DNA of 35,968 nucleotides from Tissierellia bacterium (lineage in GTDB: Bacteria > Bacillota_A > Clostridia > Tissierellales > Peptoniphilaceae), in the NCBI GenBank assembly GCA_030537695.1, contig JAUNVJ010000010.1, positions 1 to 35,968 on the forward strand, in the 5' to 3' direction. The notes beneath the pieces were generated by a model. The model saw only the letters and a program-made list of their open reading frames with translations, made no database searches and was not told where the DNA came from. Below, one piece after another: positions 6,895 to 15,206 of this stretch. Within the stretch, counting starts at the first letter, position 1, and the number at the start of each line of letters is the position of its first letter. The translations under genes and the position numbers were made by a program.

Positions 6895-7395
6895 ATGATA
6901 TGCGACAAATGTAAAGAAAGAGAATCCGTGATCTCCTATACTAAAATTCATGAAGATCGAATTGAGGAAGTTCACTTATGCGAGATATGTGCTGAGAAAC
7001 AACTGAAATTTGATTTTGCAGATAATAGTGAAGTGATGCCCCAAATTGAAGAATTACTTCGAAATATTTTTCAATTAACCTCAAAAGTCGTCAGTGATAC
7101 GGAAGATATTACCTGCACTTTTTGCGGTTGTTCTTTTAAAGGATTTCAAAAGTCCGGAAAGGTCGGGTGTGAACATTGTTATGACGAATTTAAAGAAGAG
7201 ATTATCAACTATTTAAAATCGATAAATTCCAGTCCGGTTCATCGAGGGAAAACACCAAATAATTTAGACGAAAAATTGTTACTGGAACGTAAAATTAGAA
7301 GCTTGCGAGATGATTTGGAACTTTCCATTCAACTGGAAGACTATGAAGAAGCGGCAAAGTTGCGAGATCGAATCAAAGCTTTAAAGGATGAATAA
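6895..7395 (+). CDS. mcsA: McsA, zinc-finger partner of McsB in the CtsR/ClpC system
   Basis: This 166-residue protein has four CxxC pairs (Cys3/6, 29/32, 74/77 and 92/95), forming two zinc-binding modules, and a C-terminal UVR motif at about 130-166 (LEDYEEAAKLRDRIKAL). In Bacillus and Staphylococcus McsA binds McsB, activates its arginine kinase activity and helps deliver substrates to ClpC; the UVR motif resembles the ClpC middle domain. All expected cysteines are present, so McsA looks functional. It starts one base after ctsR and its end overlaps the ribosome site of mcsB. An AGTTGGGAGGAATA ribosome site lies inside the end of ctsR. Confidence 0.92.
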   Translation: MICDKCKERESVISYTKIHEDRIEEVHLCEICAEKQLKFDFADNSEVMPQIEELLRNIFQLTSKVVSDTEDITCTFCGCSFKGFQKSGKVGCEHCYDEFKEEIINYLKSINSSPVHRGKTPNNLDEKLLLERKIRSLRDDLELSIQLEDYEEAAKLRDRIKALKDE

Positions 7396-7396
7396 T

Positions 7397-8371
7397 ATGT
7401 CCATAGTAATAGAACGATCTTTGAGTTTATATCGAAACATAAAGGGTTTTTCATTTATGCCCACTTTAGAAAAAGATCAGGGATTTCAAATAATAAATCA
7501 GGTGGAGTCTATCTTGATAGAAGAAGGATATCGCAACGAAGATATCAGCTCTAAGAGTTCATTGAAAAAATTGGAGTTGCTAGAACAGGGAGAAATTACT
7601 TCAGATTTTCTAAAAAGCTCCATAACAAGATTGTACAAAAAAGAAAATAAACCGAATATCCTTTTAAATACAGGGAATCATTTGACTTTTCATAAAAAAG
7701 GTCGAGATTTGGATTTTCAAAGTTCTTATGATGAAATCAATGAGATAGAAGAAAAATTGGACCAAAAACTGAATTTTATTTTTGATCCCACATTAGGCTA
7801 TCTGACTACAAAACCCATTCATTGTGGAACCGGTTTTTTTCCCAGTGTGAAACTTCACTTACCTGCTTTGAATTATTTCGGCATTGAAGGTATTTCTCGC
7901 TCTCTATTTCGTTTGGGTTATTCCTTTACACCCTATAGCGTAAGAGGAAATAAAGCGATTGGAAGTTTGTATCGTTTATCCTTTGAAAGTACTTTGGGAG
8001 AACGGGAAGAAAAATATATCAATAAAATTGAAACCATTACAGGAGAAATCACGGCAATAGAAGAAGAAAGTCGAAAAAAATTATATTTGGACAATATTAT
8101 AACATTAGAGGACATGGTCAATCGATCATTGGGAACTTTGAGAAATGCACGAATTTTACCGGAAGATGAGATGATGGAAGCCATGAGTTATATAGATTTA
8201 GGTTTGGAACTGTCCATTCTAAAACCGAAAAAGAAGATTGATTTTTATCAAGAGATGATGAAGTTAAAAAATGGTCATCTCCAAGTGGAGCGAGGTTCGA
8301 TTCTCGACTTAAAATCCAGAGATATTTTACGAGCTAATCGAAGCCGAGCTTTGATGAAGGAGGTATTCTAA
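7397..8371 (+). CDS. mcsB: McsB-family protein lacking kinase catalytic residues (probable pseudokinase)
   Basis: This 324-residue protein aligns along most of its length with McsB protein-arginine kinase: GYLTTKP-IHCGTG near 134-146, HLPAL at 154-158, the TLG region at 199-201, and the C-terminal RDILRA (308-313), which fits the RDxxRA phosphoarginine/allosteric motif. The catalytic sites are changed. The phosphate-binding SSRIR-type motif is ERSLS (6-10). The NEEDH motif with the catalytic acidic pair is NTGNH (91-95), and the Arg after it is absent. The Cys of TSCPT is Lys139. The GLRAS Arg is absent (GFFPS, 146-150), and the RGxYGEGS loop is shortened (RGNKAIGS, 183-190). It is shorter than Bacillus McsB (363). 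The frame is intact, so it is not an obvious pseudogene. An ATG at 7388 is rejected because it lies in the ribosome site AAAGGATG. The stop overlaps clpC by one base. Confidence 0.88.
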   Translation: MSIVIERSLSLYRNIKGFSFMPTLEKDQGFQIINQVESILIEEGYRNEDISSKSSLKKLELLEQGEITSDFLKSSITRLYKKENKPNILLNTGNHLTFHKKGRDLDFQSSYDEINEIEEKLDQKLNFIFDPTLGYLTTKPIHCGTGFFPSVKLHLPALNYFGIEGISRSLFRLGYSFTPYSVRGNKAIGSLYRLSFESTLGEREEKYINKIETITGEITAIEEESRKKLYLDNIITLEDMVNRSLGTLRNARILPEDEMMEAMSYIDLGLELSILKPKKKIDFYQEMMKLKNGHLQVERGSILDLKSRDILRANRSRALMKEVF

Positions 8372-10833
8372 TGAGTTCATTTGGTAGATTTTCAGAAAAA
8401 TCACAAAAAGCCATTTTATTTGCCCAAAATGAAGCAAGAGAACAGCGCCATTCCTATATTGGATCGGAGCATCTCTTATTGGGAATTATAAAAGAGGGAA
8501 CAGATTTTGGTGCTCAAATTTTAGCAAATTTAGGCATTGATTATCCCAGAGCAAAAAAGGCTACATTGGACATTGTCACCCAAGGTTCAGGGCCTATGGT
8601 AAGTAGTGTGTCTTATACGCCGAGAACCAAGAGAATCTTGGAGATTTCTTTTGAAATTTCTCGAGAATTGGGAGCTCGAAATGTAGGAACAAAACATTTA
8701 TTGCTTGGGATCCTACGGGAAGGCCAAGGTGTAGCGATCCTCGTTTTAAAACGATTGGGAATAGACGTAAACCACTTAGAAAATGAAATTTTAAATAATT
8801 TGGAAGATTACGAAGAAGCTTCCAAGGAATCATCCAAATCCACCAAAGCTTTGGATAAATTTACGATTCATTTAAACAAGCGATCAGAAGATGGTAAAAT
8901 CGATCCTGTGATAGGTCGACAAAATGAAATCCAGCGAGTAATCCAAGTGTTGTCAAGACGGACAAAAAATAATCCCGTTTTGATTGGAGAGCCTGGTGTT
9001 GGAAAAACTGCCATTGCCGAAGGTCTGGCTCAAAAGATTGTAGAAGGGGATGTTCCTGAAATTATGATGGACAAAGTGATCAGAACATTGGATGTATCCT
9101 CTTTGATAGCCGGATCCAAGTATCGGGGTGATTTTGAAGAACGATTAAAATCCGTGATTCAGGAAGCTGTTGCAGATGAAAATATCATATTATTTATTGA
9201 TGAACTCCATGTGATAATAGGAGCTGGAGCAGCAGAAGGAGCGATGGATGCCTCCAATATTTTAAAGCCCATGTTATCGAGAGGAGAAATTCAAATCATT
9301 GGAGCAACAACGACAACAGAGTATCGAAAGCATATCGAAAAAGATCCGGCTTTTGAACGACGGTTAATGCCGATTATGGTGGAAGAACCTTCTGCTGAAG
9401 AGTCTATTGAGATTATCAAAGGTCTTCGAGAAAAGTACGAAGATCACCACGAGGTGATCATTGGCGATAAAGCCATTGAAACTGCCGTAAGATTGTCTCA
9501 ACGATATTTAAATGATCGTTTTTTACCGGATAAAGCCATTGACTTAATCGATGAGGCTGCTTCAAAATTAAAAATAAAATCTTATCATACACCGGATTTT
9601 GTAAAAGAATACAATGAAAAACTGGATAATGTGGAAGAGCGTAAAAAAGAAGCAGTGCGTTCCCAAGATTTTGAGTTGGCGGCTTCCCTTCGTGATGAAC
9701 AAAAGCAGCTGGAAGAGGAGTTTAAAGAAAAAGAAAAAGCCTATAAATCCAAAGAGAATAGAAAGGCTGTGGAGCCTGAATTTATTGCTGAAATTGTCTC
9801 TGAATGGAGTAAAGTACCGGTAACGGATTTGACGGAAAAAGAAACCTATAAATTAAAAAAATTAGAAGAAAGCTTAAAAAGTCTTGTCAAGGGACAGGAT
9901 GAAGCGGTTCATTCACTATCAAAAGCGGTTAAAAGAGCCCGTATCGGCTTAAAAAACCCTAATAAACCGATTGGATCATTTATTTTCGTTGGACCTACAG
10001 GAGTGGGAAAAACCTATTTAGCTAAAACTTTGGCAAAAGATCTCTTTGGCTCAGAAGAGCATATGATTCGTATCGATATGAGTGAATATATGGAAAAGCA
10101 TACTGTCAGTCGATTGATTGGATCTCCACCGGGATATGTAGGATTCGATGAAGGAGGTCAATTGACGGAATCCGTTCGTTCAAAGCCTTATTCAGTCCTA
10201 TTATTTGATGAGATCGAAAAAGCTCATCCCGATGTATTCAACATTCTCTTACAGATCCTGGACGAAGGTCGCTTAACCGATGCTCAAGGTCGTACCGTCA
10301 ATTTTAAAGATACGGTTATTATTATGACATCAAATGTAGGAGCTTCTTTAATTAGCAAAAAAGCTGTTCTAGGTTTTTCTTCCGATTTGGAAGAGGAAAA
10401 GAAAAGTGAATATGAAAGAATGAAAGAAATTATAGGGGAAGAGTTAAAGAATACCTTCCGACCTGAATTTTTAAATCGTGTCGATGAAATTATCGTCTTT
10501 AAAGAACTGGAAAAGAAAGAGATCAAAAATATCGTTCAATTGATGTTGGATGATTTAGCCCTTCGATTAGAAAATTTAGGGATTAAAGCAAATTTTACAG
10601 ATAAAGTGAATGAATATATAACGAAAAATGGGTATGACAAGAATTTTGGAGCCCGTCCTTTGGAACGAAAAATCCGTTCTTTTATCGAAGATGATGTGGC
10701 GGATCATATTTTAAACGAAGAGATTAAAGACGGGGACGAAATCATTGTAGATATTAAAAGAAATAAATTGTCCATTTCAAAAAAAGAAGAGAATTGTAAA
10801 GATGAAAAAAAAGATTTTATACCAGTGCAGTAA
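8371..10833 (+). CDS. clpC: ClpC, AAA+ unfoldase of the ClpCP protease
   Basis: This 820-residue protein has the ClpC layout: two Clp-N repeats (about 1-150), the first AAA+ domain with GEPGVGKT near 207-214, a middle domain with a UVR-like segment ([14 protein letters not shown], about 430-443), the second AAA+ domain with GPTGVGKT near 545-552, and a C-terminal D2-small domain. It unfolds proteins for ClpP, using adaptors or phosphoarginine marks. An LGF tripeptide near 668-670 is the likely ClpP-docking loop. In the N-domain the first GTEH-type motif keeps its Glu (GSEH, Glu33), but the second is GTKH with Lys108. In Bacillus both glutamates (32 and 106) bind phosphoarginine. The ATG overlaps the mcsB stop (TAATG) and has an AAGGAGGT site. 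Its 3' end overlaps radA by 32 bases. Confidence 0.96.
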   Translation: MSSFGRFSEKSQKAILFAQNEAREQRHSYIGSEHLLLGIIKEGTDFGAQILANLGIDYPRAKKATLDIVTQGSGPMVSSVSYTPRTKRILEISFEISRELGARNVGTKHLLLGILREGQGVAILVLKRLGIDVNHLENEILNNLEDYEEASKESSKSTKALDKFTIHLNKRSEDGKIDPVIGRQNEIQRVIQVLSRRTKNNPVLIGEPGVGKTAIAEGLAQKIVEGDVPEIMMDKVIRTLDVSSLIAGSKYRGDFEERLKSVIQEAVADENIILFIDELHVIIGAGAAEGAMDASNILKPMLSRGEIQIIGATTTTEYRKHIEKDPAFERRLMPIMVEEPSAEESIEIIKGLREKYEDHHEVIIGDKAIETAVRLSQRYLNDRFLPDKAIDLIDEAASKLKIKSYHTPDFVKEYNEKLDNVEERKKEAVRSQDFELAASLRDEQKQLEEEFKEKEKAYKSKENRKAVEPEFIAEIVSEWSKVPVTDLTEKETYKLKKLEESLKSLVKGQDEAVHSLSKAVKRARIGLKNPNKPIGSFIFVGPTGVGKTYLAKTLAKDLFGSEEHMIRIDMSEYMEKHTVSRLIGSPPGYVGFDEGGQLTESVRSKPYSVLLFDEIEKAHPDVFNILLQILDEGRLTDAQGRTVNFKDTVIIMTSNVGASLISKKAVLGFSSDLEEEKKSEYERMKEIIGEELKNTFRPEFLNRVDEIIVFKELEKKEIKNIVQLMLDDLALRLENLGIKANFTDKVNEYITKNGYDKNFGARPLERKIRSFIEDDVADHILNEEIKDGDEIIVDIKRNKLSISKKEENCKDEKKDFIPVQ

Positions 10834-12178
10834 CTGTGGTTATAAATCCCATGGGTATTTTGGGAAATGCCCTTCATGTTCTGAATGGAATACTTTGGAA
10901 GAGGTGGAAATTCAATCCGCCTCTTCCAAAAAAAATATAAAAATATCCCATAAAAGAGCACAACCTTTGCAAACAGTAAAAGCAAAAGACAGTTCCCGTT
11001 TAATGACGGGAATTGAAGAATTTAATCGTGTTACCGGCGGGGGAATCGTCAGGGATTCCGTCAGTATATTGACAGCAAAACCCGGTGCGGGAAAATCCAC
11101 CCTTTTGCTTCAAGTGGCTCAAGATATAGCACAGCAGGGGCATCGAGTTTTGTATGCATCGGGAGAAGAATCGGAAACTCAAATTAAATCAAGAGCCAAT
11201 CGAATCATCCAAGGGCTTTCTGAAAACATATGGGTTTTTTCAGGAACATCCCTCGACCAAGTTTTAACAGAAATTGACACAGTGGATCCTGATTTTATTA
11301 TTATTGATTCAATCCAAACATTTACCTTGGAAGAATTTTCATCTCGTCCCGGAACGCCGACACAAACGATGGAATGTGCTTATAAAATGACGGAAATTGC
11401 AAAAAACCTTTCAAAACCTCGTATGGTTTTTTTAGTAGGGCAGATGACAAAAGAAGATGAATTGGCCGGTGTTCGAGCTTTAGAGCATTTAGTTGACACG
11501 GTATTATTGATTGAAGGTGATTCTTCAGAGGAATTGAGAACCCTGATGACGACAAAAAATCGATACGGCTCTACCGGTGAGATGGGTTTTTTTAAAATGA
11601 CAGAAAGGGGAATGGTATCTTTAGATAATCCTTCCCTTTATTTTATGACTTTGCGAGAACAAGGTGCAGAGATGCCTGGATCCTCCCTGTCTGTAATACG
11701 AGAAGGGACACGTCCTATTGTTTTAGAAACAGAAGCTTTAACCTCCAAGTCTTTTATGCCCTACCCCACAAGAATTGGGGAGTGTATTGGAAGAGAGCAT
11801 TTAAGCACCTTGATTTCCATTATTGAAGAGCGAGCCAATATTCCATTGATTGATAAAAATGTGGTGGTTAAAACCACGGGAGGTATCAAATTAAAAGAAA
11901 CAGCTTCCAATCTTTCAGTGATGATGAGTATTATATCCTCGACTTTAAATTTGCCGATTTCAACAAATACCGTATTTATTGCAGATGTAGGTTTAACTGG
12001 AGAATTAAAAACAGTACCTTCTTTGGATTTACGGTTACGGGAAGTAAGTAGAATGGGATTTAAAAAAGCCTATATACCGGTTGTAAAAAACATTGATTCG
12101 AAACAATATGGAGATCTTAGGATTTGCAAACTGAATCATTTAAAAAATGTCATTGATGAAGTCTTTTATTCAAGTTAA
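10802..12178 (+). CDS. radA: RadA, DNA repair/branch-migration ATPase
   Basis: This 458-residue protein has a four-Cys zinc finger (Cys9, 12, 23, 26), a RecA-like ATPase with Walker A KPGAGKST (93-100), the RadA-specific KNRYGST motif (canonical KNRFG) near 250, and a C-terminal Lon-protease-like domain that lacks protease function. RadA helps process recombination intermediates and promotes branch migration on RecA filaments. Length matches the family (about 455). The ATG lies 32 bases inside clpC, so it is the last gene of the ctsR operon by coupling; the ribosome site is weak. In Bacillus radA is followed by disA, but here by a 194-base gap and carD. Confidence 0.95.
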   Translation: MKKKILYQCSNCGYKSHGYFGKCPSCSEWNTLEEVEIQSASSKKNIKISHKRAQPLQTVKAKDSSRLMTGIEEFNRVTGGGIVRDSVSILTAKPGAGKSTLLLQVAQDIAQQGHRVLYASGEESETQIKSRANRIIQGLSENIWVFSGTSLDQVLTEIDTVDPDFIIIDSIQTFTLEEFSSRPGTPTQTMECAYKMTEIAKNLSKPRMVFLVGQMTKEDELAGVRALEHLVDTVLLIEGDSSEELRTLMTTKNRYGSTGEMGFFKMTERGMVSLDNPSLYFMTLREQGAEMPGSSLSVIREGTRPIVLETEALTSKSFMPYPTRIGECIGREHLSTLISIIEERANIPLIDKNVVVKTTGGIKLKETASNLSVMMSIISSTLNLPISTNTVFIADVGLTGELKTVPSLDLRLREVSRMGFKKAYIPVVKNIDSKQYGDLRICKLNHLKNVIDEVFYSS

Positions 12179-12233
12179 AAAGTTAAGAATTTTCAAAAAA
12201 GTATAAAAAATAACTAATTTTGATATTTTCTAT

Positions 12234-12284
12234 TGCAAAGTGAATTTTTCATGTTACTATTAAGATATGGAAAATCACTTTGCA
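12234..12284. repeat. long inverted repeat between radA and carD
   Basis: TGCAAAGTGA (12234-12243) pairs perfectly with TCACTTTGCA (12275-12284); inner bases TTTT/AAAA and CAT/ATG extend the pairing with small bulges. There is no T-run after it, so it is a poor terminator. It may be an operator or an mRNA-protecting hairpin at the end of the radA transcript. Confidence 0.55.
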
Positions 12285-12315
12285 TTATAGATATAACTAT
12301 GGTATTATAGAATAT

Positions 12316-12344
12316 TTTACTTTTTTTTCACTATTTGATATACT
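12316..12344 (+). promoter_or_regulatory. sigma-A promoter of carD
   Basis: TTTACT (12316-12321) and TATACT (12339-12344) are 17 bases apart, 29 bases upstream of the carD ATG, which has its own AGGAGG site. carD and the PIN/TRAM gene thus form a transcription unit separate from the ctsR operon. Confidence 0.7.
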
Positions 12345-12372
12345 TATAGTGGGTATAAATAGGAGGTAAAAT

Positions 12373-12855
12373 ATGTTTAACATAGGTGACAAGGTAGTTT
12401 ATCCCATGCATGGTGCAGGAGTTATTGAAGCCATTGAAGAAAGAGAAATTCTTGGAGAATATCATAAATACTATATTTTAAAGATGCCCATCAATGAACT
12501 GAAAGTGATGATTCCTGTTAAAAACGTACAAGATGTTGGCGTTCGAAAAATACTGGATAAGGACAGAATGAATAAAGTATTGGAAGAGCTATCTTCTAAT
12601 GAGGGAATTGCTATGCCCAAAAATTGGAATCGCAGATATCGATTTAATTTGGAAAAAATAAAATCTGGAGATTTGATAGAAATAGCTGGAGTTGTAAAGT
12701 CATTAGAACAAATTGATGCGCAAAAATCCCTATCCACCGGTGAACGCAAACTTCTAACGGAAGCCAGACAAATTATTATTTCGGAAATGGCACTAGTCTA
12801 TCAAAAAGATATTGAAGAAATAATAGAAATGGTAGATGATGCTGTTTTAGGTTAG
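12373..12855 (+). CDS. carD: CarD/CdnL-type RNA polymerase-binding transcription factor
   Basis: This 160-residue protein has an N-terminal RNA-polymerase interaction domain (about 1-60) with the family opening FNIGDKVVYPMHGAGVIEAI and a helical C-terminal domain (about 65-160) that binds the upstream edge of the transcription bubble. The length fits CarD/CdnL (about 160). Such proteins stabilise open complexes at sigma-A promoters, especially rRNA promoters. The N-terminal fold is shared with Mfd, but there are no helicase domains here. A very good ribosome site (AGGAGGTAAAAT) and its own promoter precede it. It occupies the place of disA in the Bacillus order radA-disA-yacL. It is followed after 20 bases by the PIN/TRAM gene. 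Confidence 0.93.
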   Translation: MFNIGDKVVYPMHGAGVIEAIEEREILGEYHKYYILKMPINELKVMIPVKNVQDVGVRKILDKDRMNKVLEELSSNEGIAMPKNWNRRYRFNLEKIKSGDLIEIAGVVKSLEQIDAQKSLSTGERKLLTEARQIIISEMALVYQKDIEEIIEMVDDAVLG

Positions 12856-12875
12856 AATGAGAAAGGAGGATTATT

Positions 12876-13991
12876 ATCAGCAGAAACAGAACTATTGTTT
12901 TCAACCTCTTTCGTGTTTTATTTACATTGCTGGGGGCCGGTGTCGGCTTATTCGTAACATCCATCATCAATTTATCAAAATTATTGGCCGGATTTGAAAG
13001 TGAACTTATTATTACTGTTGCGGGTTTGATCATTATATTTTTATTTGCACTTATATTTTTCGTATTATCGCCTAAGGTTTTGAAAGCCATCGAAAACCTT
13101 TTAAAATTATGGGAAGATCAACTAAAAGATAAGGCACTGACAGAAATAATTTGGGGAGCAACCGGTCTTATACTGGGATTGATTATCGCTTTTTTAATTT
13201 CCCAGCCTCTCAATCAAATTCCCATCCCCTATTTTGGTTTTGCCATTACCGTGGTATTATATGGTATGCTGGGATATTTGGGCTTACGAATTGGATTGTC
13301 AAATAAAGATGATTTGACGATACGGATTAGAGAAGTGACCAATTTATCAAGAAAATCGGTAAAAGAGAAATCTAAAATTGAAAAATATGATGGAATTCCA
13401 AAAATTTTAGACACTTCCGTTATTATTGATGGACGTATTTTAGAAATATGTCGAAGTGGATTTTTGGAAGGGCCTTTAGTCGTCGCGACTTTTGTATTAG
13501 AAGAGTTACAACATATTGCTGACAGTTCCGACGGTTTAAAGAGAAATCGAGGTCGCCGAGGTTTAGATGTGGTAAAAGCACTTCAAGAAGAGGGTGATCT
13601 TGAAGTGATTATTTTTCAAGAAGATTATCCGGAGATTGGAGAAGTGGATTCTAAACTTTTAAAACTAACGAAAGAATTAAAGGGTAAGATCGTAACGAAT
13701 GATTTTAATTTGAATAAAGTAGCCAGTGTTCAAACGTTGAAAGTACTTAATATCAATGAATTGGCAAATGCTGTAAAACCTGCATTTTTACCAGGAGAAG
13801 AATTGGAAATTCAAATTGTAAAGTCAGGAAAAGAACAAAATCAAGGTTTAGGATACCTAGATGATGGAACGATGATCGTTGTAGAAAATGGAAAACATTT
13901 AATGGGGCAAAAAGTGGAAGTCGTTGTAACTTCTGCATTGCAAACGGCAGCTGGTAAAATGATTTTCGCAAAGCCCAAATCGCATATATGA
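12876..13991 (+). CDS. YacL-type PIN/TRAM domain membrane protein, probable AUC start
   Basis: This protein has about 371 residues if started at ATC 12876. It has about four membrane segments (roughly residues 8-30, 40-65, 90-108 and 115-137), then a PIN nuclease domain opening with [12 protein letters not shown] (Asp near 179 and 185), and a C-terminal TRAM domain. The family (B. subtilis YacL) combines a putative metal-dependent RNase with an RNA-binding domain at the membrane. No ATG or GTG is in frame. The first standard start is TTG 12927, which has no ribosome site and would cut the first membrane helix. A strong AAAGGAGG at 12862-12869 sits six bases before ATC 12876 and three before ATT 12873. 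The N-terminus is therefore uncertain; TTG 12927 (354 residues) is the alternative. Confidence 0.85.
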   Translation: MSRNRTIVFNLFRVLFTLLGAGVGLFVTSIINLSKLLAGFESELIITVAGLIIIFLFALIFFVLSPKVLKAIENLLKLWEDQLKDKALTEIIWGATGLILGLIIAFLISQPLNQIPIPYFGFAITVVLYGMLGYLGLRIGLSNKDDLTIRIREVTNLSRKSVKEKSKIEKYDGIPKILDTSVIIDGRILEICRSGFLEGPLVVATFVLEELQHIADSSDGLKRNRGRRGLDVVKALQEEGDLEVIIFQEDYPEIGEVDSKLLKLTKELKGKIVTNDFNLNKVASVQTLKVLNINELANAVKPAFLPGEELEIQIVKSGKEQNQGLGYLDDGTMIVVENGKHLMGQKVEVVVTSALQTAAGKMIFAKPKSHI

Positions 13992-13995
13992 AGTA

Positions 13996-14022
13996 AAAGG
14001 GATCCCCAGGGATTCCTTTTTT
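13996..14022 (+). terminator. intrinsic terminator after the PIN/TRAM gene
   Basis: AAAGGGATCCC (13996-14006) pairs with GGGATTCCTTT (14009-14019) with one G-T pair, followed by six T residues. It starts five bases after the stop codon. Confidence 0.8.
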
Positions 14023-14037
14023 AACTATTTTTGCAAT

Positions 14038-14069
14038 AAAAACAGACACGAAGAGATGTGTCTGTTTTT
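14038..14069. terminator. bidirectional terminator between convergent genes
   Basis: AAAAACAGACAC (14038-14049) pairs with GTGTCTGTTTTT (14058-14069) around an 8-base loop. It has A residues on the left and T residues on the right, so it works in both directions and serves the minus-strand asd gene two bases away as well as plus-strand read-through. Confidence 0.85.
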
Positions 14070-14070
14070 A

Positions 14071-15054
14071 TTATATTAATTTTTCTAGTATTTGAATCGT
14101 ATTAAGAGCTGCTCCTTTTCGAGTATTATCAGCAACACAAAAAATATTCAAACCATGTTCAATAGAATTATCACGACGAATTCGACCCACATATACCGGA
14201 TCTTTTCCGGTAGTAATAATTGGCATCGGGTAGATATTTTCTTTTACATTATCGTATAAGACAATACCTTCTTCTTTCTCATAAAGGGAAAAAATATCCT
14301 CTAATTGAAAAGGTTTTATCGTTTCGACATTAATAGCAACGGCATGAGAATCAAACACAGGAATCCGAACGGCAGTAGCTGTGATTTTTAAAGAATCGTC
14401 ATTAAAAATTTTTTTGGTTTCGTGAACCATCTTCATTTCTTCTTTAGTATACCCTGAATCCAAAAAATCATCGATATGGGGAAGAATATTACCTGCAATT
14501 TGGTAAGGATAAAATTGATTCTTTTCACCTTTTAAACCGGCTTTTAAATCTTGAATTCCCTCTTTTCCAGAACCTGAAACCGCTTGATAAGTCGTGTATA
14601 CAATACGTTTAATACCGTAATGTTCATAAATGGGTTTAAGGGCGACGACGGATTGAATTGTGGAACAATTGGGGGAAGCAATGATTTTATCTTCCTTGTT
14701 AATAGCTTCTATGTTGATTTCAGGAACTACCAATGGAATATCATCTTTCATTCGAAAGGCAGAGGAGTTATCAATGACACGAATATTATTTGCTGCTGCT
14801 AAAGGTAAAAATTTTTGGGCAAGACCTGAACCTAAAGCACAAAGAGCATAGTCTATATTTTTTCTTTTGAAATTTTCTTCCGAAAGAACTTCCACTTCAT
14901 AATCTTTCCCTTTAAATTCGATGATCTTACCTTTACTTCGCTCTGATGCAAAAAAATGAATTTCACGAATAGGTAGATCTTTATCTTCAAGAATTTGTCT
15001 CATTTTCTGACCTACTAATCCGGTAGCCCCGAGGATTGCTAAATTAAAAGACAT
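14071..15054 (-). CDS. asd: aspartate-semialdehyde dehydrogenase
   Basis: This 327-residue protein starts with an NADP-binding motif (GATGLVGQKM, residues 9-18). It has the catalytic cysteine in SPNCSTIQ near 127-134, the YQAVSGSG loop near 157-164, the substrate-binding RIPVFDSHAVAI segment near 228-239 and the GLNIF region near the C-terminus. It reduces aspartyl phosphate to aspartate semialdehyde, the branch point for lysine/diaminopimelate and for threonine/methionine. Length fits the family. The start has an AAGGAGTGA site. A strong promoter (TTGACA-17-TATATT) lies upstream and faces away from that of the aminotransferase-hom operon. Confidence 0.95.
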   Translation of the reverse strand: MSFNLAILGATGLVGQKMRQILEDKDLPIREIHFFASERSKGKIIEFKGKDYEVEVLSEENFKRKNIDYALCALGSGLAQKFLPLAAANNIRVIDNSSAFRMKDDIPLVVPEINIEAINKEDKIIASPNCSTIQSVVALKPIYEHYGIKRIVYTTYQAVSGSGKEGIQDLKAGLKGEKNQFYPYQIAGNILPHIDDFLDSGYTKEEMKMVHETKKIFNDDSLKITATAVRIPVFDSHAVAINVETIKPFQLEDIFSLYEKEEGIVLYDNVKENIYPMPIITTGKDPVYVGRIRRDNSIEHGLNIFCVADNTRKGAALNTIQILEKLI

Positions 15055-15082
15055 ATTGTCACTCCTTTTTTAATTTCACTAT

Positions 15083-15111
15083 AATATATCACTAAATTAA
15101 AGTATTGTCAA
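15083..15111 (-). promoter_or_regulatory. sigma-A promoter of asd
   Basis: On the minus strand, TTGACA (15111-15106) and TATATT (15088-15083) are 17 bases apart, about 29 bases from the asd start. Its -35 box forms half of an inverted repeat with the -35 box of the divergent promoter. Confidence 0.8.
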
Positions 15112-15132
15112 TTTGCAGGTATACAATTGACA
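15106..15132. promoter_or_regulatory. inverted repeat spanning both divergent -35 boxes
   Basis: TGTCAATT (15106-15113) and AATTGACA (15125-15132) are perfect inverted 8-mers, 11 bases apart, and each contains a full -35 consensus. The symmetry may simply reflect two good -35 boxes, or may be a shared operator for asd and the aminotransferase-hom operon. Confidence 0.45.
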
Positions 15133-15155
15133 GTTTGTAATAATTAATATACAAT
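15127..15155 (+). promoter_or_regulatory. sigma-A promoter of the aminotransferase-hom operon
   Basis: TTGACA (15127-15132) and TACAAT (15150-15155) are 17 bases apart, about 52 bases upstream of the ATG. Confidence 0.85.
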
Positions 15156-15206
15156 AATTAGTTAGAATAAAACAAAACTATGATGTAGTAACAAGGGAGG
15201 AATTAA

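Noticed and set aside
7397..8371. Calling mcsB a pseudogene
   Set aside because: The frame is intact and coupled at both ends, and non-catalytic motifs including RDxxRA are kept; loss of activity with retained function fits better.
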